Shown here piece after piece: positions 12,701 through 15,168 of a stretch of 15,168 nucleotides of DNA (the first letter of the stretch is position 1; each line of letters opens with the position of its first letter). The DNA is from Saccharicrinis sp050296935. Lineage in GTDB: Bacteria > Bacteroidota > Bacteroidia > Bacteroidales > Marinilabiliaceae. The stretch is taken from positions 1-15,168 of the forward strand of contig JBNKRV010000259.1 of the NCBI GenBank assembly GCA_050296935.1. Direction: 5' to 3'. The notes beneath the pieces are model-generated. The model saw only the letters and a program-made list of their open reading frames with translations. It was not told the origin of the DNA and searched no databases. A program made the position numbers and the translations under genes.

Positions 12701-15168
12701 AAATAACCTGAGCGTAACAAGTGGTGTTTTTAATGCTAATGGTAGAACGATATATGTAGGAGGAGATTTTCTTGCAACCGGATCAGGTTTGTTTTATGCA
12801 AATACGGGAACATATTATTTGAATAAAGCATCCGGATCAGCTAATATTGGCGGAAACGGATCTAGTTTATTGAATATTACTATAAATAGTGGAGCAACTT
12901 ATACAGTTCAAAATGAATTAACGGTTGTGGGTAATTTTGCATTAATGTCTGGAGTGTTTGATGGAGATGGTAATACTGTTAATTTAGGTAACGGAAACGA
13001 TGTGGTTACCATTGATGGAACATATAAAGTAGGTGCAAATGGTGTTTTAGGTTTAGGTAATGGTACATCATTAACAGTGAGTTCAACCGGAAGAATTGAA
13101 GTGGTTGGAAGTGGCTCAGGACTGGCTCGTGTTACCAATAATTCATCAGGAGGCAGATATAGTTTTACAGTTGAAGGAGAAATTGCTGCAGAATACTACT
13201 TATTTGAGTATATGTCTAATGTTGGTATATATTTAACAAGTACTTCTACTATTGATGCTACAAATCATTTTAGTAACGGTACTTTCTCAAATGGTACTAC
13301 CAGTGGTCAGCTGTTTAGAATTGAAAATACACAGAGTTTTACAGAAGGAGGAGGTAATCGTATCGAAAATGTATCTTTTCCAAATAACCCGGGAGGTAGT
13401 GCCTCTAATATTACAAAATATTCTGTAGCAACAGGTTCTTTAGAGTTCTATAATTCAACAGGTGTTTTTGCCGGGGAATCTTTTGATAATGACCCCAATA
13501 ACCTGATTGATTGGACAGGTCCTGTTTCATTAACATGGAATGGCTCTGTAAGTACAAACTGGAATACTGCAGCAAACTGGACTCCAAGCTCAGGTGGGCT
13601 TATTGTACCTTCTGAAGATAATGATGTGGTTATTGCTAGTGCAGTAAATCAACCCGTACTAACAATTGCAGGTCAGCAAACAGGTAATTTGAGGATTGAA
13701 AGTGGTGCTGAAATTATAATCAATACCTCAGCAGGAGATGAAAATATTGATTTGGATATTAATGGAGATATAATAGTTGATGGAACATTAAGAACAATAT
13801 CGAATCAGGATTCAATTACTGTTGAAGGGAACTGGACGGTAGGTACAGGTGGTGTAGTATTGTTAAATGGTGACGTAACCTTTGATGGTACTGGCGGGGC
13901 TAAATTAATTGATAACAGATCTGAAGATTTTTATTCATTATCCATATCTGGAACTAGCCAATATCAATTATCAGGTAATACAAATGTGCTGAAGGATTTT
14001 ACAATTGAATCAGGCTCAAACTTCGGAGTTGGCCCATCAGATTATAGTCTGACTGTAAAAGGAAATTGGGTTAATAATGGAACCTTTAATGCACAGCAAG
14101 GTACGGTTATTCTTTCGGCAACCTCTGGTGTTAAAACCTTATATGCCGGATCATCAGATTTTTACAATTTACAGATCAATGCTTCAGGAGTGACTTATAA
14201 CCTGACAAGTAATATTCGTATCAATGAAGATATGGATATTTTAGCCGGTACGGTTGATGCTCTGACTTATACGTTATCAACTGGAGATGGCACAGGTACC
14301 GACGAATTAGCGATATCCGGCATTCTGTTAATTAATGCAGGAGCCACACTAGATATGGGTAACGGGGCAAGTTTAAATGTTAACTCAGGTGGTTTTATTG
14401 AACTATTAGGAACTGATGATGCCAATAGAGCTACATTAACAAGTAGCTCAGCAGGACGTTATTCATTTGATGTTAACTCCGGAGGTTCAATAAAAGCGAG
14501 TTATTATAATGTTGATTATACCGATGCAGATGGATTATACATGCATCCGGGTGCAGATATTGATGCAACTCATGATTTATCGAATGGAACCTTCTCTAAT
14601 GGTTATCCCGGTTCTGGAAGTTATATGACACTTTTACATGAAATGGCAGGAGCACAACATACATTGCGGAACCTGGTATTTAATCCAGGTCCTTCATATA
14701 GTGTAAAAAGAACATCTGGTACAACCATATTTTATTTTGAGGATGCAAGTGGTGATTTAGGAAATTATCTATATGAAAAAGATGATGAAATAACACCAGG
14801 TCCTTCAAGTGGTTTGTTAAGATGGCCATTTGTAAACCTATACACTTGGGAAGGAGATGTTGATAACAATTGGCTGACAGCTGGAAACTGGTTTGATGAT
14901 CAACTACCAGTACCAACCTCAGACGTAACAATACCAGTAACTGGAGTTGATCCTGTAATAAATAATACTCAACTTATTGAAGTCCATGATTTATCCATAA
15001 GTTCAGGATCTCACTTAACTTTACAGGCAGGATCTCAGGTAACAATAAATGGAAACCTGACCACCAATGATGCTTTAACTATAGAAAACACAGTAGCTTC
15101 ACCAGCATCATTAATTGTCAATGGTACCGTAAGTGGAAACACAACTTACCAATGGAGCGGAAATACAA
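642..15168 (+). CDS. Giant secreted beta-strand-repeat protein, probable T9SS adhesin (3' end outside window)
   Basis: One frame stays open from ATG 642 to the window edge, giving at least 4842 residues (around half a megadalton) with no stop. Residues 1-25 form a Sec signal peptide. The mature part is rich in Asn, Asp, Gly, Thr and Ser, nearly free of Cys, and built of seven super-repeats starting near residues 39, 443, 1028, 2388, 3525, 4298 and 4735. Each has a Trp-rich header, a run of beta units and a closing module. No enzymatic motif, protease site or sugar-binding domain was recognised. Proteins of this build in Bacteroidota are annotated as beta strand repeat or gliding-motility-type surface proteins and usually end in a T9SS sorting domain, which here would lie beyond 15168. 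The role as a surface fibre or adhesin is inferred from composition and architecture. ATG 642 is the first start after the in-frame stop at 600-602 and leads directly into the signal peptide. The upstream neighbour ends in a T9SS tail, which fits a tandem pair of surface proteins. Confidence 0.93.
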   Translation, partial: MGLNLTLLRSALLSLIFYVPLFLTAQSDGDYRTNTTGTWDWSTVANWEVYNSGSWSIATEYPGQSVGTGEVTINTDGAHITLDLSPANAIGSLTFMDGTISATDITFGSNNLTVTGAITFGNPDADAGDQNIFVNSGTLTCSAVEMINTGSNNEDTHIDIEDGTLIVNGDINQANANRNNIRFVGVGTGALYIGGDFNGNGFTRGSSTVYYNSTGDQIVGNAYYNNLYLSGGTKTLRNSTNIYGTLTLGTVLDIANRQLYFSNAADLVPETTFGVSSMIDISNNGYIRRDGNEGSDYEMTYPIGIGSDYSPMILTSVSGSDVTGSLYIRLFATRHPLTSGEDNVLTKYWDIRSTNTTLTSISGSFNYSDNDVLAPIIEGNLTTVAHFNGSAWLENEATTSYNHGLNQISFSNVSSLLGEWTLGETTGCFDGLPAGTFSVVNGSWDSGSTWNTGVVPATDGSEDITIFHSVTPSNSYASIHVNSITIESSGYLNINRTAVTVDNDVIVSGQLRDGHINNPTFNIGGNLTINDGGDYNLEYSDVTVTGNVVVAGIMDDSSPDGSLTINSNLQIDATGDFNIQNGTLVVTGTTDVFGTLQDTDGDGTSTFNGLVTVEPSGTFSSNVDDFDFVAGLENNGTFTNSASYNLNSDLTISGTSELQFTNDIFIADNVTLTNENSGGLSITDVLDGLGSNSVLINKGIINFNDYVREPMLTGTLDCSSFPNTFNYTSGNRQYIKAITYYNLLASNNDDKELQGSTTVINNLSTSGTADFECLGNDLILGGSISHSSSGVFTTGSNTVTYNAAGAQSILNITYDGNLIIEGSGTKTLQNTTSIVGDLTVQGTAIFDLNGQQFSPSANITINNGATLDVDENATLQIADGITLDNNGIFRVVGSSGNPATVTTSESGGYLINQSVASAEFHALYGVFDYCGGIVITDGVVDATNNFGYTTFSNGTGTEYIDITGFDPIGGLSSVQSAVFESGPTYNITRSAGTATVDFIQATGALSGENFDNDDANPGTLINWSDPASIYYSTGDVSAYAITSWAHNQDGTGGNPTLSDLTDGSITLIVQDGHTVTLDATGNINVRKLVVGEGTSGRFLIGSDATQQTLTVQELIEVKAGGSLLPNSEGAPAHIIKLYGNMINNGTVNLRQSFTQVANMEIYGTMEFSGSNSPVFSELSFESGSNATANLALDVNWNLILESGSTFNDGGHIHSVEYNWTNNGGTYNATGGLIFDGGTASIVSTGTTTTFNDVAFNSAGLNTVKENIIVNGDFNVSNNTRISVDDIVVTVNGNFNIAAGSEYIQAANNTNFDGTNAQTITLAGTTSFDDVSFANGGANAKTVTGNIIAAGRLTINTGTTVDGNGSHEITGGVRVDGTCNFSGTITMKGGYLEASDASVSAFTLGTAELIIDGNVNMRHTNSGSTVDITVQDNVSVIGGQLVLESDAVLVGQPGNTLTLEAGRPLYIQGADNFPDGFGTYDFDSTAWVIYNANMDQTVRGGFSYGRLRVQYATKTVDGALTITGYLDLNNSVTLDLQNYSHTFSGTNITNGNQNGSIEGSNATFTIENVDFNQVIEATGSGTYTFNNLILSQNGASTTGNKTFNSGCNLNITNDLIIQNTGGTQAIQLIVNLNDNAISGPGNNLGLGAYCQLNVDHVNFGADVADSFVGTKTFDQNSTVYYSLNGAQNIADGITYGNITFNGGDKAAEGVLDINGDISRTTGTPVFYDGGFTHTLAGDWKLTGDAYYTQASAIGTIVLDGVDQDIDGYNFNNLTIANSGTANIFRDLTMYGDLTVNDGSSFNASTLDMTIGGNLIVNGFGLYTQTTGITTLNGEIDQDVNLSAASTIGNLVINKTNPAGETATILSDLHINADLVINTTAGILDITNQNIYIGDDFTVYHYTGVQNFISSGSTVTLNGSSAQYITSYHEDNLKFNNLVFSGSGDKTFDYNDPGPELAAQNFEINGDFTINGSTVEGNNISLYVRGNWNNNGTFNHARTVYFDGTNQNISSSGFNIVNFQGSDTKTLTGNISVSLDLYIDGTATLDADGYDITLGRHWNNDVVGAFYSHGNGKIILNGNNYSTLYTGTTSGSQAGKIFYDIEVNKSSNRVDLLGDLVVENDLTISSGELRTGTYDVWVAGSFDNQDTYNCNNNASLLTLNASGGSKMFNPGGATFRGLVINASGAAYQLQSDFTIDNVDMSIAAGTLDLNKNQVTLMDAGRNIDIDGGTLIVDSASILQFTNTQNLNLNSGELHLVGKEGLTANLKNTSTNNAFFVNAIGGTLYANHYSIQKGSIIITGSAIDATENLSNGTFTEGDAGTSYLNFTGVDLGAGIALGNMTFNSGADFNISRTSGTGTITVLDASGGLAGEINEEDEPGNTLIDWIFPAGFFWDGGSVVDNTDWNLPENWDGNTVPGQDNIVYLNHSVLSDAYDVVISGVDGVCKRLEMSIQGGNAISVTVDSNTSLDVIESIIIGSGSTLTQVNNTALVNIGKNWTNQGTYVPNNSKVIFNGTAGNYIIASGGMGAGKAFYDLEINAGTAVYALDAAIDIDNDLTITSGTLNLTSPNNDVYLGGDWYLDQAAGGIFTPNSADVTFDGITQSITNGTFYNLVIAGTSTTTVNSNIAIDNSITLNNGSSLNAQTNNIYVRNDWQNDGGTFSQTGLAAVIFDGTATQNIDQGTASTTFNNIKFSNSGRKNLNNNISVNGDVLINDASGLVNVGTYLITGVGTDNTLTCNEDLQIEGASNFPTGFETISFSSTSETRYWSDIDQDVFAATYGSLSFRSLTDGITSTKTALGDLVVTNDIYMNSTTRSAILDMATNDASITLSDNIDMRGTSSINWGTGNATLTHTGNNWYIDEDITTFNNLVLGGTGDKRTQGNLSITGDLTVKSGIDLFLYNSSNRNDFRLVTGTLTGTLSMETGARIFDSRPASDGVAIPEGFGTYDFNENSTYLLYSNGLDQTVYTGSSIAYGNLTFSSEKNVTGDGVAVLNIDGDWDIANSTYYDGGTDMNVAGASINFTNYVPSSGDRMLTLDGLRDQTIRDDQDNLLNFTNLTFAGAGVKTINDGNDVSTIEGDVTINSGITLTTNRDITFNGANWSNSGIYTQTGGTLTFSGIADQSIDPGASDVSNYFNTIVFEQASSKTFVNNGADINNDIIINEGTVDLGSFDYTISDDITNTSGGILISLNANITLDGAGQNIDTPNFTVNDITCSGSGTKYLNSDWDINGNLIIEATSALNTRSNSIDYDINVAGNWTNRGTFTDNLSKVTFDGNSGAISVENGGSDFYDVDFLPTGSVTYNLISPSTRFADQMNIGANAELDLNGQTLYLGRNNTVAVTHTVNGTLSIDGGAYLYVNNDNEQSTIDVYGALNIVGSDASDVATLTSENVASNINKTIVNIQSGATMAARYYLIEYIADEGLNLMPGSTLDPINNFSDGTFNNLRDQQDARYIVLESDYAGGNITNLSFNFSGVPTQGKLYNVERKIAATNITFDNVSGSVGSYRFEDDDQAVAHDNGLCRWPEITETYWTGAIDIDWHKDGNWDNGVPTPTIDAIIPDEVIDPIIYKGDATCKSLMITDGVLRLESDRNITVAEDVSIADGLLFVNSSASNISVGGDWTVGTQGNYSHGNSTVSFISGSGSVNITPGSSGFYNMIINNAVTTFGISGNTMDIEGDLIINNGTLMPQTNNYIYNVYGDYTVTNGSFDTSGATNGTIILKANADQTVTGGEFDNLQVSGSGNKLFAGSVTINGSTDIYSTLSAQTGSAIDFKGDVTIDAAGTFVDGGETHTFNGINWFGNGSYSGSGTITFNRTIGNQNVYASSFNNLVADCTGRILYIEGNVSVTGDVSFNTGINRVDLKTNTITSDGSGTFVMEDGVDVYVYGSNNFPKSFSVYDISATSNTRYYSSSDQSIEGVSYGNLILDNANVKTLLGDAEVKGDLYFNESTLDVSTNNYSLTIGGRWDNNDVSGGNFICRNGEVIFNNSSNQSITVGGSNANNFYNLTISGAARVSANNNISNNFVVQNNLSVTSGVFNANGRTIYVGGDFLATGSGLFYANTGTYYLNKASGSANIGGNGSSLLNITINSGATYTVQNELTVVGNFALMSGVFDGDGNTVNLGNGNDVVTIDGTYKVGANGVLGLGNGTSLTVSSTGRIEVVGSGSGLARVTNNSSGGRYSFTVEGEIAAEYYLFEYMSNVGIYLTSTSTIDATNHFSNGTFSNGTTSGQLFRIENTQSFTEGGGNRIENVSFPNNPGGSASNITKYSVATGSLEFYNSTGVFAGESFDNDPNNLIDWTGPVSLTWNGSVSTNWNTAANWTPSSGGLIVPSEDNDVVIASAVNQPVLTIAGQQTGNLRIESGAEIIINTSAGDENIDLDINGDIIVDGTLRTISNQDSITVEGNWTVGTGGVVLLNGDVTFDGTGGAKLIDNRSEDFYSLSISGTSQYQLSGNTNVLKDFTIESGSNFGVGPSDYSLTVKGNWVNNGTFNAQQGTVILSATSGVKTLYAGSSDFYNLQINASGVTYNLTSNIRINEDMDILAGTVDALTYTLSTGDGTGTDELAISGILLINAGATLDMGNGASLNVNSGGFIELLGTDDANRATLTSSSAGRYSFDVNSGGSIKASYYNVDYTDADGLYMHPGADIDATHDLSNGTFSNGYPGSGSYMTLLHEMAGAQHTLRNLVFNPGPSYSVKRTSGTTIFYFEDASGDLGNYLYEKDDEITPGPSSGLLRWPFVNLYTWEGDVDNNWLTAGNWFDDQLPVPTSDVTIPVTGVDPVINNTQLIEVHDLSISSGSHLTLQAGSQVTINGNLTTNDALTIENTVASPASLIVNGTVSGNTTYQWSGNT
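756..1913 (+). repeat. Super-repeat 1 (residues 39-424)
   Basis: The mature N-terminus opens with a header, TWDWSTVANWEV, with Trp at residues 39, 41 and 47 and a Pro near 62. One clear beta unit follows at about 1257-1440 (VYYN, GDQIVG, YYNNL, GGTKTL). This block does not end with the closing module used by the others. It ends with a different module at 1443-1913, listed separately. It is the shortest complete block in the protein at about 386 residues. Confidence 0.75.
1443..1913 (+). other. Single-copy YPIG/YSPM closing module of block 1 (residues 268-424)
   Basis: About 157 residues with a composition unlike the beta units. In order they show GYIRRDG, MTYPIGIG followed by DYSPM, then SLYIRLF, KYWDI, GSFNYSD, HFNGSAWLE and GEWTLGE. 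The run of alternating strands suggests a compact beta-sandwich. Comparable segments (Y/F-P-I/V-G, then Y-S/T-P, then a Trp strand) are, from memory, found as domains between repeats in Bacteroidota T9SS proteins. I see no second copy in the window. Function unknown; it could be a cap or a ligand-binding domain. Confidence 0.55.
1968..3710 (+). repeat. Super-repeat 2 (residues 443-1023)
   Basis: The header SWDSGSTWNTGVVP has Trp at residues 444 and 450, followed by an acidic strand SEDITIF. The first part (about 2100-2800) is made of loosely related strands with many NGTF, GNLTI and TVTGN phrases. Two recognisable beta units follow, near 2808-3033 (FNYTSGNRQYI, YYNLL) and from 3036 (VTYNAAGAQSI, GSGTKTL, GDLTV). 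The block ends with closing module A1. Confidence 0.75.
3312..3710 (+). repeat. Closing module A, copy 1 (residues 891-1023)
   Basis: 133 residues beginning VVGSSGNPATVTT and passing through FHALYGVFDYCGG, DATNNFGYTTFSNG, ITRSAGTATVDF and GALSGENFDNDD to LINW. The same landmarks in the same order occur in four other places in this protein, always just before a Trp-rich header. It is the first of the five copies and carries one of the few Cys residues. Confidence 0.8.
5052..5165 (+). repeat. NFP-GF variant beta unit, copy 1
   Basis: The residues NFPDGFGTYDFDSTA followed by IYNANMDQTV and FSYGRL belong to a sub-family of the beta units in which an N-F-P-x-G-F turn precedes a YDF strand and the usual FDG strand is replaced by an aromatic one. 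Four copies occur in the window. Confidence 0.7.
7398..7787 (+). repeat. Closing module A, copy 2 (residues 2253-2382)
   Basis: 130 residues beginning LVGKEG and passing through YANHYSI, DATENLSNGTFTEG, NMTFNSGADFNISRTSGTG and GLAGEINEED to LIDW. It has the same order of landmarks as copy 1 and sits directly before the header of block 4. Confidence 0.8.
8871..8981 (+). repeat. NFP-GF variant beta unit, copy 2
   Basis: The residues NFPTGFETISFSSTSETRY followed by DIDQDV and TYGSLSF match the layout of the copy in block 3, with the aromatic strand RYW in place of FDG. Confidence 0.7.
9441..9563 (+). repeat. NFP-GF variant beta unit, copy 3
   Basis: The residues AIPEGFGTYDFNENSTY, then LDQTVYTG and AYGNLTF, follow the same plan, with Ile in place of Phe before the Pro. 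It closely resembles the copy in block 3 through the shared GFGTYDF phrase. Confidence 0.68.
10749..11195 (+). repeat. Closing module A, copy 3 (residues 3370-3518), most diverged
   Basis: 149 residues beginning IVGSDASDVATLT, with MAARYYLIEYIADEGLNL, STLDPINNFSDGTFNN and VERKIAATNITF, then DDDQAVAHDNGL and CRW. It keeps the YY core and the S/D-G-T-F phrase, but reads D-P-I-N for D-A-T-N and ends GLCRW instead of LIDW. Confidence 0.75.
12288..12398 (+). repeat. NFP-GF variant beta unit, copy 4
   Basis: The residues NFPKSFSVYDISATSNTRYY followed by SDQSIEGVSYGNLIL match the other three copies, with Ser in place of the usual Gly after N-F-P-x. Confidence 0.68.
13101..13514 (+). repeat. Closing module A, copy 4 (residues 4154-4291)
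   Basis: 138 residues beginning VVGSGSGLARVT and running through RYSFTVEG, AAEYYLFEYMSNVGIYL, DATNHFSNGTFSNG and ENVSF, then GVFAGESFDNDPN to LIDW. It is a clean example of the module and directly precedes the header of block 6. Confidence 0.82.
13533..14825 (+). repeat. Super-repeat 6 (residues 4298-4728)
   Basis: The header TWNGSVSTNWNTAANW, then IVPSEDNDVVI, has Trp at residues 4299, 4307 and 4313 and is the most typical in the protein. Only two clear beta units follow, VTFDGTGGAKLI at about 13878 and VILSATSGVKTLYAG at about 14106, before a short strand-rich stretch and module A5. It is about a third of the length of block 3. Confidence 0.78.
14400..14825 (+). repeat. Closing module A, copy 5 (residues 4587-4728)
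   Basis: 142 residues beginning ELLGTDDANRATLT and running through RYSFDVNSGGSIKASYY, DATHDLSNGTFSNG, NLVFNPGPSYSVKRTSGTT and GLLRW. Its opening half (RYSF then the YY core) is close to copy 4, and it ends with RW like copy 3. Confidence 0.8.
14844..15168 (+). repeat. Super-repeat 7, cut by the window edge (residues 4735-4842)
   Basis: The header TWEGDVDNNWLTAGNWFDD, then PVPTSDVTIP, has Trp at residues 4736, 4744 and 4750. Short strands follow (IEVHDLSISSGSHLTL, TINGNLTTND, LIVNGTVSGNTTYQ) and then the window ends. No FDG-type beta unit has appeared. In related proteins this kind of stretch, going into a Trp-containing strand, often precedes the C-terminal region, so this may be the last block. 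Confidence 0.75.

Larger units (their letters stand above)
11214..13514 (+). repeat. Super-repeat 5 (residues 3525-4291)
   Basis: The header has YWTGAIDIDWHKDGNWDNG followed by VPTPTIDAII, with Trp at residues 3526, 3534 and 3540, and a Cys-Lys strand TCKSLMI (Cys 3569) matching block 4. About six beta units follow, for example IILKANADQTV at about 11775, ITFNRTIGNQNV at about 12051, RYYSSSDQSI at about 12342 and VIFNNSSNQSI at about 12567. The block ends with module A4. Confidence 0.78.

Noticed and set aside
642..15168. CRISPR array, diversity-generating element or phase-variation tract
   Set aside because: The repeats are protein-level and diverged, with no regular identical direct repeats at DNA level. 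I saw no template/variable repeat pair or reverse transcriptase, and no homopolymer run in the gene long enough to suggest slippage.

Overview
The window suggests a member of the Bacteroidota, probably marine or sediment-dwelling. The evidence is a low G+C content, start regions without a Shine-Dalgarno sequence, a type IX secretion (T9SS) C-terminal sorting domain, and a very long secreted protein made of Asn/Thr/Gly/Asp-rich beta-strand repeats of the kind common in gliding or biofilm-forming members of that phylum. I cannot place it more precisely from sequence alone.

Layout. Positions 1-432 hold the last 143 codons of a gene that began upstream; its tail carries a T9SS type A sorting domain. 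A 209-base intergenic gap follows, with a strong intrinsic terminator (457-489) and a leader with inverted repeats (508-628). From 642 to the right edge there is one uninterrupted reading frame of at least 4842 codons. I read it codon by codon in that frame and found no stop. Every other open frame over 642-15168 overlaps it and is best treated as a shadow.

The giant protein has a Sec signal peptide followed by seven head-to-tail super-repeats. A complete super-repeat has three parts. First is a Trp-rich header, typically WxG, then NW, then a Pro and an acidic V-I strand. Next is a variable number of diverged beta units of about 60-110 residues (signatures FDG, DQ or QNI, FNNL, KTL, GDLTI, GNW, NNGTF). 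Last is a closing module of about 130-150 residues containing a YY or FNNL-like core, D-A-T-x-x-x-S-N-G-T-F and a final L-I-x-W. The first super-repeat instead closes with a different, single-copy module (YPIG/YSPM...KYWDI). I count roughly 1, 2, 11, 10, 6 and 2 beta units in blocks 1-6, so the blocks grow and then shrink towards the C-terminus. Block 7 is cut by the window.

How the parts work together (inference): both proteins would be exported by Sec and then by T9SS to the cell surface, where the giant protein would act as a long fibrous adhesin or matrix protein. The tail of the upstream protein has the kind of ending I expect on the giant one, so the two genes are probably a tandem pair of related surface proteins, separated by a terminator and likely transcribed independently. 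I see no RNA genes, CRISPR array, insertion sequence, toxin-antitoxin pair or defence genes here.
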